Counted from the first letter of the stretch, positions 21,745-32,234 are shown. The stretch is 64,000 nt of DNA from Emiliania huxleyi CCMP1516 (GCF_000372725.1 NW_005196021.1:92351-156350), one strand, 5' to 3'. Numbers and translations: made by a program. The notes: generated by a model from the letters alone, not told the origin.

Positions 21745-23299
21745 ATGTCGCGTTGCTCGACGATCAACGTCACCACGCTCGCCGGCCGCAGCGAGGCGGT
21801 CGAGGTGGGCCCGTCGGCGAGCGTGGGCGACCTGAAGCGCAAGATCTCGCTGCTCGCGCCCGAGAACCAGCGCCTCTACTTCCGCGGCGCGCTCCTCGGC
21901 GACAATGCGGCGGAGCTGGCTGAGTGCGGGCTTTCGGACGGTGCACGCGTCAATCTGGTCGCGGCGATGCGCGGCGGCGGATTCTCTCCCGGCAAGGGGA
22001 AGGGCAAGGGTGACGGCGGCAAGGGCAAGGGCGGCAAGGGCGGCGGCAAGGGCAAGGGCGACGGCAAGGGCGGCAAGGGCAAGGGTGGCAAGGGCAAGGG
22101 CGGCAAGGGGAAGGGCAAGGGCAAGGGCAAGGGCGGCGCGAAGCAGGTGGTCGTCAAGCCCCACCGCCACGAGGGCGTCTACATCGCCTCGGGCAAGGAG
22201 GACGTGCTCGTGACCCGCAACCTAGCGGCGCGCGGCCCCGCCTCTGCAACGCGCCGCTGCCGCCCCGCTGCAGCCCCCAAGCCGGCACATGCGGCTGCCA
22301 CCACGCGGCCGGCCCCGCCCCTGCGGGGACAGCGGCGCGCCGTCGCGCGGCCCGGCCAGTCCGGTGGTGGCGCGCTCTCACCGCCGCGCTCTCGCCGCCG
22401 CGCTCTCGCCGCCGCGCTCTCACCGCCGCGCTCTCACCGCCGCGCTCTCACCGCGCGTGGATGTGCGGCGTTGCAGGTGGGCGACTCGGTGTACGGCGAG
22501 AAGCGGATCGCGGTGGAGGAGGGCGAGGGCGAGGAGAAGACCAAGATCGAGTACCGCGTCTGGAACCCGTTCCGCTCCAAGCTCGCCGCCGCCATCCTCG
22601 GCGGGGTCGACTCCATCTGGATGAAGCCCGGCTCGAAGGTGCTCTACCTCGGCGCCGCGTCGGGCACGTCGGTCTCGCACGTCTCGGACCTCGTCGGCGA
22701 GACGGGCTGCGTCTACGCCGTCGAGTTCTCCCACCGCTCGGGCCGCGACCTGATCAACGTCGCGAAGAAGCGCACAAACATCATCCCGATCATCGAGGAC
22801 GCGCGCCACCCGCAAAAGTACCGGATGCTCGTCGGCATGGTGTGGCCCGCGGCCCTCGCCGGACGCCCTTTGCCAGCCTTCCCTGCTCCTGACCAGCCGC
22901 CCCCGGCTTTGTCAGGTCGACTGCATCTTCGCCGACGTCGCGCAGCCCGACCAGGCGCGCATCGTCGCGCTCAACGCCGCGCTCTTCCTCAAGAACGAAG
23001 GCCACTCGGTCATCTCGATCAAGGCGAGATCCAGCCGAGATACACCCGAGAGCCAGCCGAGATCCAGCCGAGATGCACCCGAGATGCACCCGAGATGCAC
23101 CCGAGATGCACCCGAGATGCACCCGAGATGCACCCGAGATGCACCCGAGATACACCCGAGGGCCACTCGGCCCTCTCAATCGAGGCGCCGACCCTTCCCG
23201 CGCGATGGCCCTCCCGCCCTCGACACCTCGCTGCCCCACCCGCTCGAGTCAGACACGCCTCCTGCACACACGCCGTCTCCCCCCCCCCCTCCCCCACCG

Positions 23300-23385
<86 letters not shown>

Positions 23386-23811
23386 CCCACTCACCCCCCC
23401 CCCTCCCCCTCCGGGCCGAGTATAGGGGCCAATAGTATTTTGATTCCCCCCCGCCCCCCGGCGGACAATTTTTTTTCCCAAGGGGGGGTAAAAAAGTGGA
23501 GGGGGGCCCATTTTTAAGCGCTTGGGAGGAGGGGGCCCCCCCCCTTTCCCCCTCCCCTTTTTTACCCCTAAAATTTATTTTTTTTGCACTTGGGCTTTGG
23601 CTTTTTTTTTTCCCCCATTGCAACCCCCTTCCCCGGTTGGAAGTTCCCCCCCCCCCCCCCCTCCTTTCCCAACAAGCCCCTCACGCCCCCCCCCCCCCTC
23701 CCTCCCCCCCCTCCCCCACTTCAGCTCACCCTCGAGCCGTACGAGCGCGACCACGCCGTCGTCGTCTCCTGCTACCGGCAAGACAAGTCCAAGAAGCAAA
23801 AGACGAGCTAA
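21745..23811 (+). CDS. Fibrillarin with N-terminal ubiquitin-like domain
   Basis: Fibrillarin is the SAM-dependent 2'-O-methyltransferase of C/D snoRNPs in the nucleolus. Exons: 21745-22227, 22477-22839, 22916-23023, then a missing segment, then 23725-23811. Residues 5-74 form a ubiquitin-like fold ([13 protein letters not shown], the VGDLKRKI helix, [18 protein letters not shown]). It runs straight into [15 protein letters not shown] at Met75, which resembles a normal fibrillarin N-terminus but with GKG instead of RGG repeats (~83-140). The catalytic part shows [35 protein letters not shown], the [13 protein letters not shown] box, [23 protein letters not shown] and the end [12 protein letters not shown]. 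About 30 residues between SIK and the last exon are absent, where sequence quality looks poor. Introns 1 and 3 start with GC. Confidence 0.88.
22371..22460 (+). repeat. Tandem ccgccgcgctctca units inside fibrillarin intron 1
   Basis: About six units of a 13-15 nt sequence (ccgccgcgctctcac/g) fill the 3' half of the first intron. The intron length (249 nt) is a multiple of three and free of stops, so it reads through. Confidence 0.8.
23028..23165 (+). repeat. 11-nt tandem array (gatgcacccga) in fibrillarin intron 3
   Basis: About ten units of gatgcacccga, preceded by related gatccagccga units, begin right after the GC donor at 23024. The following bases (23157-23190) are a degenerate copy of the end of exon 3. 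Confidence 0.85.
23301..23384. repeat. (CA)n microsatellite
   Basis: Pure CA dinucleotide run of 84 bases inside the fibrillarin gene, between exon 3 and the last exon. Confidence 0.98.
23385..23724. other. Homopolymer-rich, probably low-quality sequence
   Basis: Directly after the (CA)n run every base tends to occur in runs (C, T and G runs of 5-18), unlike anything else in the window. This is what poor base calling after a microsatellite looks like. The missing fibrillarin exon should lie here. Confidence 0.55.
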
Positions 23812-24782
23812 GGCAGCGCGCCGCCACTCTGCCCCGCCCAGAGACGGGTTGGCGGCTCGCGTGACGCATGGCGGTGATTCTACGTCGGAGGGGGGAGGGG
23901 GGGGGGAGAGAGGAGGCCGTCGGTGGGCGAGGTGGCACTTGGCGCACCAATCCCTGCCGTCGGGCACAGAGAGGCAGCGGCACCCAGGCGCGGGACCATC
24001 CCTGGGTGCCGCGGGGGGCCGCGGCGGCCGCGAGGCCGTTGCAAACGGGCCGCGGCGCTGCTCTTGCGCTAAGCGTGGGGGCGGTAACCGTGTCGCATTG
24101 TGGGGGCCTCTCCCTGTGCACGCTGCAATGGTGAGAGAGCGGCCGCGTTGCGCGTGCGCGTCGTCGTCATCTGATTGCCACGCTGGTGGACAGCGAAACA
24201 AGCATAAAAGTTTACAAAAAAGGCAAGCCGCGCGTGTTTCGAATTTCGAAACGTGGCGGTGGTGATCGCGAAGCGGGTTGCTGGCTGTTGAGCTGTTGCG
24301 GAACACTGTTGGCGTCGTGTACAGGACCCCTGTCCCCCGCTTCACCCCCCCCGGCCCCGCCGCGCGCCCTGGCGAGCGGCGTGACGCGTGTCGTGTGGAA
24401 GCCGTGAGTGGTGAGATCACACATATCAGAGTACTGCAGTCGCAGTGTGAACAGCCCGCGGCGGCCGACAAGCGACATTAATCGTGATGTCACCCCTAGC
24501 CCTACGCGCCGACCACTGCTCGACTCTCCTCGTCGAGCATCCGCGAGAGGGGAGAAGGAGAAGACAGAAGCGTCGCGGCCCCATCCCCGCCGAGCGTCCA
24601 GGCCGGGCCCGGCGGGTAAGTGGAACCGGATCGGCGCAACTATCCTGGAGGGTGCTTCAGGCCACAATTAACGCAGCGTCAGGGTGTGCTTTACCCAGTC
24701 CTCGTCCTTGTTAGTCGCGACCTAGCAGCACAACGGAGAGTGAACAGATAGCAACGAGTAGGGAAGGGGTGTCAATTGGCTA
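23812..24782. other. Intergenic; no supported gene
   Basis: Convergent gene ends (fibrillarin + and proline-rich protein -). No recognisable product; open frames are shadows. Confidence 0.45.
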
Positions 24783-25655
24783 CTACTCGTAGCTGTGGCG
24801 CATCTGGATATAACGAGCCCACAGGCCGCGCATCAGAAAGGCCACTAGGCCGACCGACAGGCCAAGGTAGAACGGGTACGACAAGTACGAGTGCGAATGG
24901 CCTTGTATTTGCCCGTCTCCGGTCCTCGAAGGTGGCGGCGGAAGAAGGGAAGGAGGAGACGTGGTCGGAAGCGAAGGCGGTGGCGTCGCACCAGGAGCCG
25001 GTGTCGGTGTAATGTCTACTGAGATGTAAGGTAGTACGACCTTAATCGGTGGAGAGGGCGGCGGGATCGAGGGAAGGGGCGGAGGCGGTGAGAGGGAAGG
25101 TGGCAGGGGAGACGGCGGCTGCAGCGGAGAGGATGGCGGCGGCTGGTGCGGTTGCTGAGGCGGCGCCGGTGGCGGAGGCAGCAGTGGTACGGGCGGTGGC
25201 GGGGGTGAAGGAGGCAGTGGTGGCAGCGAAGCGTTGGCCAAGACAAGCTGGGGCGGAGGCGGTGAGAGGGAAGGTGGCAGGGGAGACGGCGGCTGCAGCG
25301 GAGAGGATGGCGGCGGCTGGTGCGGTTGCTGAGGCGGCGCCGGTGGCGGAGGCTGCAGTGGTACGGGCGGTGGCAGAGGTGTTGGGAGGGGCGGCGGCGG
25401 AAGGGCAATCGGCGCAGGGCTGGGTGGCAACACTGAAGGCTGGATCAGTGGTGGGGGTGACGGAGGCAGAGGTGGCGGCGAAGCGTTGGCCAAGACAACC
25501 GTGGTCGGAGGCAACGGAGGACGAGGTGCTGCCGCGGGTGGAAGAGGGCCGAGTGATAGGGCCGCTGGGATGGGCCCGGGCATGCCGCTGGTCGCGGTGA
25601 CACGAGGAGTGGCACGGACACACAAAGGAATCACCGGGCGGGCCGCGTCACACAC
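24783..25655 (-). CDS. Proline-rich (hydroxyproline-rich-like) membrane protein, 5' exon missing
   Basis: The frame encodes about 290 aa dominated by PPP, PPLPPS and PPAPPQQP motifs, like cell-surface hydroxyproline-rich glycoproteins of algae. It ends with one transmembrane helix (YPFYLGLSVGLVAFLMRGLW) and a short basic cytosolic tail (ARYIQMRHSYE). No ATG with a signal peptide is in frame. The minus strand shows an acceptor-like TGTAG just upstream of 25655, so a 5' exon probably exists; the first internal Met is at MPGPIPAALS. Two copies of a ~120-bp block (25080-25200 and 25253-25373) give an internal protein duplication. The VVLANASPP and LVLANASLP sequons mark repeat starts. Confidence 0.6.
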   Translation of the reverse strand: MCDAARPVIPLCVRATPRVTATSGMPGPIPAALSLGPLPPAAAPRPPLPPTTVVLANASPPPLPPSPPPLIQPSVLPPSPAPIALPPPPLPTPLPPPVPLQPPPPAPPQQPHQPPPSSPLQPPSPLPPSLSPPPPQLVLANASLPPLPPSPPPPPVPLLPPPPAPPQQPHQPPPSSPLQPPSPLPPSLSPPPPLPSIPPPSPPIKVVLPYISVDITPTPAPGATPPPSLPTTSPPSLLPPPPSRTGDGQIQGHSHSYLSYPFYLGLSVGLVAFLMRGLWARYIQMRHSYE

Positions 25656-25739
25656 TACACACTCACGGTTATTAGTTTTTCCGTTACGCTACGTTTCACA
25701 TCCCACGATACGTCGCGCGAATACGTCGTGCACGCGGTC

Positions 25740-25800
25740 ATGCTGCTCCTCGCAATGCTTGGGGGCGTTCGCGGCTTCGCCACATCCACGGGCGGCAAGA
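25740..25800 (+). CDS. Possible signal-peptide exon for the downstream Cys-rich gene
   Basis: ATG at 25740 gives MLLLAMLGGVRGFATSTGG, a good signal peptide, in a different frame from the Cys-rich ORF at 26228. A splice of this exon to the Cys-rich domain would make a secreted protein. The exact donor is not resolved. Confidence 0.3.
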
Positions 25801-26227
25801 ACCGCCGCGAACAAAGAATTAACGAACACAACTCTCGTGAACAAGAACAAACAAAGATGGTTTCAAAGATGGTTTCTTTTCTTTCTGTGCTTTCTGGTGT
25901 TACAAGGGAGGGCGACCCTCGCTCGCATCTCCACACCCGGACGGAAACCAGGCAGGAGCCCCACGGCATTCAAAGTGCAAGCATTGGCCCGGTCGGTGCA
26001 CGTGCGTGGGTGAGTGAGCAGCCTGCCCCTCCCTCCCGAGCTCCCGACAAACCAACTCCCGCACATACACACAATCGACATGCTCTGGGTCACCACACAC
26101 ACACACTCACACACACGTCACCATCCGGGTGTGTACAGATCGCGCGCCTGGGTGAGGGAAGCACGAAAGTTGCGCGTGACATCGCGCCAACTCGCACGTA
26201 CCGGGGACATCCCGCGCGCGCGCCGAG

Positions 26228-27428
26228 ATGTTTTCGTCCTTCTCGCCGTCGGCCGAGGCGCACCGCCTGGGCATGCACCACCGTCTCAACCTCACCATCA
26301 GGCCCGTGGAGCACACGGCCTCCTCTCGTCGAATCGCCGACTGCTCCGCCGGCGTCGTGCACCCGACCCGCCAGGTCTGCTGCAGCGCTGCGTGCGGGCT
26401 GTGCGGCGGACACGGATGCTCCGGTCGCCCTGGCGGGCCACGCCAGTGCTGCATGCCCGCTATTTTGCGCACGGGTCGGGTCTGCGAATCAGGGGCTGAC
26501 GTGGCCTGCATCATGCGCCTAGTTGCTGCCGCGTCAGCAGAGACGCACATGCCTCGGATTTCTGTGTGCATCGCCGGTTCGGCCCGAACCTTCGCGTCGA
26601 AGATGCGTATCGAAAACTGGAGGTCGCGATTCTTGAGCGCGTTCGACGGTTACAACCTTTCCGTCTTCGCGTTGCTGAAAACGGAGGACAGCGACAAGGT
26701 GGCGTTCGGAATGGGCGATCGCTTCCGCGCACACAAGCCGGCCGATGTTGACGCGTTGCGTAGCGCGCTCATGCAGACGCCTGCGCTGTCGAACGTTCTA
26801 AGAAAGGCCAGTATTGTGACTGGGAGCGATCTTCCGAGGGAGCCGTGGTCGGATGAGGTCGTCAGCGTGATCGGATCGCACTCCGAGTACGTCTTCGCGC
26901 CCGCATGCATGAACACGTCGTGGGGGAACACCACAAACGGCAAGATGGTGATGCGATGGGCGTCGGCACTGCAATGGTGCCATGACGCGATCGTCAGGTA
27001 CGAGTTTGCACAACGGGTGCGCGTCGACGCGATCGCGTTCGTGCGACCTGACCTGTATTTGACACGCACCTCCGCCCCTGCGCAGCTGGTGGAACGGACG
27101 GTCGTCCCTCCACGACTGTTTCGTGAATCACAGAACTCCGATCTGCGACGACAAGGTGTGGGTGGCACCGCGTTTGGCAGCACTTCGTCTGTTAAACACT
27201 TACAACACACTGTTGTCATGTGACGTCCAATGCTCACCGCAGTCCTCGTGCTGGTCGCAACGCGGATCTTGTTGCAATCGTAACGAGTACGTGCTCGCGT
27301 ATTCCGGGTACCCCTTGAGCGAGCGGGCGAATGTCACAAATGCGCTCAAGTCGATCGTCAGTATTGTACGGACCGAGCAGGACTTGATACGATACGCGCA
27401 ACATCGAGAAACGAGTTCCCGCACGTGA
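26228..27428 (+). CDS. Cys-rich domain plus glycosyltransferase-like protein with one frame break
   Basis: From 26228 the frame first gives a cysteine-rich module (DCSAGVV..CCSAACGLCGGHGC..RPGG..CC, then a spaced C-x-C end) of the type seen in secreted algal proteins. A domain follows beginning RISVCIAGSARTF and continuing LSVFALLK, with a VDAIAFVRPDLYL strand that resembles the substrate-Asp region of Golgi-type glycosyltransferases. Around 27106 the coding sense moves to the +1 frame, which continues naturally as HDCFVNHRTPICDDKVWVAP and ends at 27428. One extra C in gtcgtccctcc would explain this: either a recent frameshift or an assembly error. The exact sugar reaction is unknown. Confidence 0.55.
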
Positions 27429-30367
27429 CCGGTGCATATTCAAGGACAGACGTTTTGCAGTTGAGAGCAGCGACAAGTAACAAGTATGAAGGTGCAACCT
27501 GGTTCTGCATATGCAAGGGTCGATTGCTGACTGTTCCAGGGTGTGCGCGTTGAATCACATGCTACGTATGGCGGTGTCTGTGCTGACTTTTTTTAAGGGC
27601 GGGTGGGGTGGCAAGCCTTACTTACGTTGCGCATTCACGATGCTTGTACAGTCTGGCACCCGGCGGGCGGCGCGTGGCGCGTGGGACGCCGTAAGTGCAG
27701 CAGCGAGACTCCTTCGTGTGTCCACACACGAGAGTGAGTGAGTGAGTGAGTGAGTATTCTTGATACGAAACCACGACGACACACACCAGTCACACACACA
27801 CTCACACACGCGAGACTCCTTCCCGTTCTTGCCGCCCCGTTTTTTTGGGGGGCAAGGCGTCTATTCGGTGCTCTGCACGTTAGAGCGTTAGGCACCTCCC
27901 GGACATCAAATGGGGCCGCCTGGTGGCCTCCGAGCGCCAGCCGAAGCAACCCTCGTCGTGCCCCGACACCCCCCCGACTCATGCTGTGCCGCTCTTGCCT
28001 GTGTGGCTGCTGACGGCGGGCACCCCGTGCGCGGCTGAACTCGTCACTGGCGTCGTCACACCTGTCCACAGATGCGACGGGTGCCTGACCGACCGCGACA
28101 AACAGGCCTCGTGTTGCGGATCGCCAGCCCGCCCTTCGCCTCCGCAGACGCCTAGCCGGATCGTCGTTACCTTACGCAGACCGACTTCCGAGCGGGCGCG
28201 TTCTAGATGACGGTCACGCCCAACTCACCATCCTTGTGGCCTGAAACCGATTCTGAGCCCTGCCTCCGCCGAGCGGGTATGGCCGCCGCCCGGCGGCCCG
28301 CGGTACGATTCGGTCCCGCCACCTGGTGCATGAGGGCTGCGGGACGAGACATATCACGGTCGATGGCGCCGATAACGACCTCCGGAAAGCCCTCACAATC
28401 GCTCGGCAAGGGGTCCACCGGGACAATCTCGAGGCCTCTTCGTGGCATCACGAGCCGGTGTGAGCTTGGGGACCCGAGATAAGCGCGGCTCGGGACAGCT
28501 CGGGCGTGGTACCGATGGGCCTGGGCCAGGAGAGCGGCAGGGAAGGCGAGGTGGTGAGCTGGGAGGGAACCTTCCCTTGGCGTCATCGGGAACCTCTTGG
28601 CGTCATCGCCATGATACCTGAAGTGCGACAGGGACGCGTCCCAGTTCCCGCAGGTGAATTATTGCGATTTCGCCACTCTCCTTCGCCGCCCTCTCCGCCA
28701 CGGGCCCCTCCACAGGGGGCGACCCCTCCGGGGAGGCCGGCCTTCCCCGTGCCGGTTCTCCCCAACCAACCCCGCCGACAGCGCGAGCTGCCGGCCATAG
28801 TGAGCGGTTCGGCCGCGTCGCGCACTCGTCCCAACCGGGGGCCGCACGCAGACTTGATCGGCGAGTCAACCAACCAACGGCTGTCTGTGTATCCACTGGT
28901 GACGCTGTGTTGCCCTTGACCGCTTGAGCTAGTCCTTCCCCGGTCGCCTAGCCTCCGCGCTGTCTGGCGAACGCCTGTATGCCATGCGCGCGGACCACGC
29001 TTGCGTGGATACGTGGCTGGCAGGCTGACCCGTGAGCCGTGTTGATGCGGGGTACTCGTCGAGGGTACTCGAGTAACCCGCGCACGGGGCCGAAGCTTCA
29101 CGGGTTCGAGTCGTCAAACATTAAGCAGCGGAGGTGTGCCGAGGGGGGCCGGGAGGCGGTAAGCCGTCGTCTCGCCCGGCGCTGCTTGCAGCACCATGGC
29201 GATGGCGCTAAGAGGTTCCTCTTTTCCGCGACCCCCCCCCGCAAGGCGCGCAGATACCACACGGTTTTTTAACCCCCACCCACCACCCACCACCCACCAC
29301 CACCACTACCTACCTACCTATTGGGGGCCCTCTGGGGCGGTCAAAACCGGACCTACCTACCTTATTGCGTGGCTCCAACGGGTAGATACAGACCCCCTAA
29401 TCCGGCTAGGAGCCGGAACCCAGCCAGGTGTGGACGTGTGGTGGCGAGCCGACAAAGAGAAAAAGCCCTGCGCCTTCCCTTGACAAAAAGAGCCGGCTGA
29501 AGGAATGAATGACCCACGATGGTCAGGTACTGCGTAGCCCCCCCCCCCCCCCCCCTCCCCCCGCTCCCCTCCTCCACCGGGCCCGGGGCCGACACGGCGC
29601 ACGGTATACCCTCGGCTGTCCCCTGCAGGTGAGGGAAAGGCACAATCCAGCGAACGATGGGCTTGCCCATTCCGGAGTGGTTCGATCCCACACAAACCCG
29701 AGACGGTGACGAGAAGCGTTCTGGTGATCTCAGGCCCAGTGAGGTAGTGCACTGGTCTAGCACTCGGATCCTGCTGAACAAGCTCTTCTTGTAGCTCGAT
29801 CGGTCACATCGCCATCGCCGTCGGGGAGAGGGGGGACGACACTGCCTCTGCAGCGTGCACCTCGATCCTGTACCGTGTTTGTTATGACCCCGCCCCCAAT
29901 GAACACACCACAGTGAGGGGAGGGCGAGACGATCGAGGGGTCCCGTACCATGCGGAATCGACCCTATCCAGTGCGCAAGTGCTCAAGCTCTTCCTTGTGG
30001 AGGCACGCGACGACTCCAGGAGGAGGACCCTAGTTAACGCTCCAATGTATCTTACGGACGGATGCTAGAAATGAAGCCCAGATAAAGTAGTAACTCCAAC
30101 CGGCAGAAAAAGGGAAAGTTCTGACGCTTCTTCAAAAAAGCGAAAGTAACCTCCCTCCAGAAAGAAAGAAAGAAAGAAAACAGACAACCCAAGGGAGGGA
30201 TGGGAGGACGGCACGCCGCCACCACACAGGGATTTTAAGGAGAGGAGTGTGATGCGCTAGCCTCCCTCCACGCTGCAGAAGCCTTTAACCCAGGTTTCTT
30301 CAAATCAGCGTTGCAATCCCGATGCCCTCCTTGAGAGCGTCTCGCCCCTGGCGTGGCTACCGTGTCC
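27429..30367. other. Large gene-poor interval
   Basis: No supported gene in about 2.9 kb. It holds an inverted copy (27745-27800) of the segment at 11437-11485 with (gagt)n units, a gtaggtaggt-like polypyrimidine run with cacccacc units (29274-29325), a long C run at 29538-29560, and repeat A at 30168-30262. Long open frames here have no recognisable domain. Confidence 0.45.
30168..30262 (+). repeat. Dispersed repeat A copy
   Basis: agaaagaaagaaaacagac, then aacccaagggagggatggga, then the cggcacgccgccaccacac and ggattttaaggagaggag blocks, ending gtgatgcgctagc. Confidence 0.85.
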
Positions 30368-31036
30368 ATGAAAAGTCATCTGCTCAACCACACTGCCGAC
30401 TCGCCGGCGGCCGCGGCGCTGCTGGTGCTGTCCGGCACGGTTCCCGTCGCCATCATAGCCTCTGCAGCCGGGCTGGTTGGAGTTGTCATCGCCGTCGCGA
30501 CCATTTCTTTTCGGATGCGCGGCCATCATCATGGTGGCCGCCGCTGCTCCATCGAGCCGAGCTCGCACTCGCACCGCGAGATGCTCTCCGTGTCGCTTGA
30601 GGACCAAAAGTCTCTGCAGCACCAGGGCCCGCCGCCGCCTGCAGCGATCAACCTTGTTGTGGAGCGACAGCAGACTCTCGAGATGCTGCATCGCCGCTTT
30701 GGCTCTAGCGACGCCCAGGACCGGATAAATCGTGTGTTTGCGAAGAGCTCTCCGCGCGGGTCGGACGGGTTTCCGTCTCCGAGGGATCCATATCCAGAGA
30801 TGAGTGCTGACCTGACGAGGGCAGGCACTCCTCAAGCATCCGCTGACGGAGCTGGCGGCGGAGAGGACGCGAAGCGGTGGTTTTATGTGGCGTTGACTTC
30901 CGAGGGCGTGCCCGAGGAGCGAGGCCCCGTCAGCTGGTCGGCGTTGGGTGATTTGAGAAGGGCGGGCGAGCTCAGTGGGGCTACCCGCGTGTGGTGCGAG
31001 GGGCGAACGGGCTGGACCAGGTTTGACCAGGTTTGA
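30368..31036 (+). CDS. Membrane protein with C-terminal GYF_2-like domain
   Basis: Single-exon frame of 222 aa from the ATG at 30368 (an upstream GTG in frame is unlikely to start). One long hydrophobic segment (VPVAIIASAAGLVGVVIAVA) lies near the N-terminus and is followed by a His/Arg-rich stretch. After a Ser/Pro-rich linker the C-terminus is a GYF_2-type module: RWFYVAL, the RGPVSWSALGDL helix, then AGELSGATRVWCEGRTGW. GYF_2 domains bind partner proteins, often at membranes or in RNA-related complexes. Topology suggests the GYF module faces the side opposite the short N-terminus. Partners cannot be deduced. Confidence 0.7.
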   Translation: MKSHLLNHTADSPAAAALLVLSGTVPVAIIASAAGLVGVVIAVATISFRMRGHHHGGRRCSIEPSSHSHREMLSVSLEDQKSLQHQGPPPPAAINLVVERQQTLEMLHRRFGSSDAQDRINRVFAKSSPRGSDGFPSPRDPYPEMSADLTRAGTPQASADGAGGGEDAKRWFYVALTSEGVPEERGPVSWSALGDLRRAGELSGATRVWCEGRTGWTRFDQV

Positions 31037-31436
31037 CCAGGAGTCTCGGAGGTTTGACTCGATTACGGAAGCTGACGCGAGTCGAGGACGGCCATGAACT
31101 TGGCCCGCTGGCGGTATGAGAGGAGAGCCAAGGAGCCGCTCGAGGCTTGAATGTTGGGGCCGCCTGACACGATGCACGTTGGATGACCGGCACCATGCGC
31201 CCAGACGCGACTGAAACGACACACTAATAACTAATATCGCGATGGGTGTGCACCTTTTTATCCAATGTGCGGGGGTGTGTGTTGTGTGCGTTGTCGGTGT
31301 GACGGTGTGAGCTTCCCCCACATATCACATAACGCCCTTTTCTGCCATATTTGTAAGACTTTCAGTATTTTCCGTCTCGAGGTCTCGTGTCTCGCTAGCG
31401 CTGGACACTCTCAGTCACAGCCACACAAGGCGCGCG
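31037..31436. other. Convergent intergenic region
   Basis: Lies between the 3' ends of the GYF gene (+) and the phosphatase gene (-). Nothing coding is seen. The first bases duplicate the gene end (ccaggtttgaccaggtttga). Confidence 0.5.
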
Positions 31437-32234
31437 TCACACGATCCCGCAACCGCCGCCCTCTCTTTTTCCGTTGACCAAGAAGTCGCGCAGGCCGTCG
31501 TGCAGCGCCGCGCCGTCGTCGCGCTCGCTCCACTCCGTGATGGCCGCCTCGACGCCGCCGCCGGCGCGGCACTTTCGCAGCAGCCCGTCGTGCGGCGGCT
31601 GGCGCGCGAACAGTGCGTCCCCGCGCCGCAAGCGCAGCGCGGGGCAAAAGTCGCCGCCGCCGTCGCCGACGTAGGCGCAGCGGCGCGCCCTCCCCTCGCC
31701 CTCGCCCTCGCGCAGCCAGCGCTCGAGCACGGCGCCCTTGCACAGGTTGGGCGGGCAGAGCCTGCAGCCGTGGGCTGCGTGTGGCGGCTGGTGTGGCGAG
31801 ATGTGCAGCCGGCCAGCCGGGTCGACGGCAGCGCCGTTGGTCTCGATCACGCTGAAGGCATCAGCGATCCCGAGAGCGCGGAGGGTCCAGCGGATGTACA
31901 GCGCGTTTGCGTCGGAGAGGATCCGCTGCTCAGCGCCGTGGCTGCGCGCAGTTTCGACCGCGGCAAGGCTGCGGCCGAGCACCGGTATGCGGCGGAGCGC
32001 CGCCTCCATCGCCTCTGCGTCGTGTCCCGCCGCGCTGAGCTGCCCTGCCACCCAATCCATCAGCGCCGTCCACTGCATGCCTTCGCTGAGCTTGCGCTCG
32101 GCGGCAGCCAGGATCGAGCCGGTGGGATCGAGCGCCTTGACGATGAACGTGTCGGAGTTCTCGTTGACGAGCGACCAGTCAAAGTCCCACACCACTAGAG
32201 GAGGAGGGGAATAGGCGCTGCTGGACGCAGTCAT
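31437..32234 (-). CDS. PHOSPHO1/2-type HAD phosphatase
   Basis: Single-exon frame of 265 aa starting at ATG 32234. HAD motif I is VVWDFDWSLV with nucleophile Asp17 and acid Asp19. Motif II is the ILSDAN strand, the family-specific CPPNLCKG box follows, and motif IV is YVGDGGGDFCP. This matches phosphoethanolamine/phosphocholine- and pyridoxal-phosphate-type phosphatases (Pfam Put_Phosphatase), whose usual length is 240-270 aa. It is likely cytosolic, releasing phosphate from small metabolites; substrate preference cannot be read from sequence. No introns are present, unlike most neighbours. Its start is 0.6 kb from the rhomboid-like exon on the other strand. Confidence 0.88.
   Translation of the reverse strand: MTASSSAYSPPPLVVWDFDWSLVNENSDTFIVKALDPTGSILAAAERKLSEGMQWTALMDWVAGQLSAAGHDAEAMEAALRRIPVLGRSLAAVETARSHGAEQRILSDANALYIRWTLRALGIADAFSVIETNGAAVDPAGRLHISPHQPPHAAHGCRLCPPNLCKGAVLERWLREGEGEGRARRCAYVGDGGGDFCPALRLRRGDALFARQPPHDGLLRKCRAGGGVEAAITEWSERDDGAALHDGLRDFLVNGKREGGGCGIV

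Noticed and set aside
21745-23517. A continuous 590-codon frame for fibrillarin.
   Set aside because: Intron 1 is a stop-free multiple of three and is read through; conserved fibrillarin blocks show that it and later segments are introns or lie in other frames.
29095-29115. gggttcgagtcg considered as a tRNA T-arm (B box).
   Set aside because: No matching A box, acceptor stem or cloverleaf could be drawn around it.
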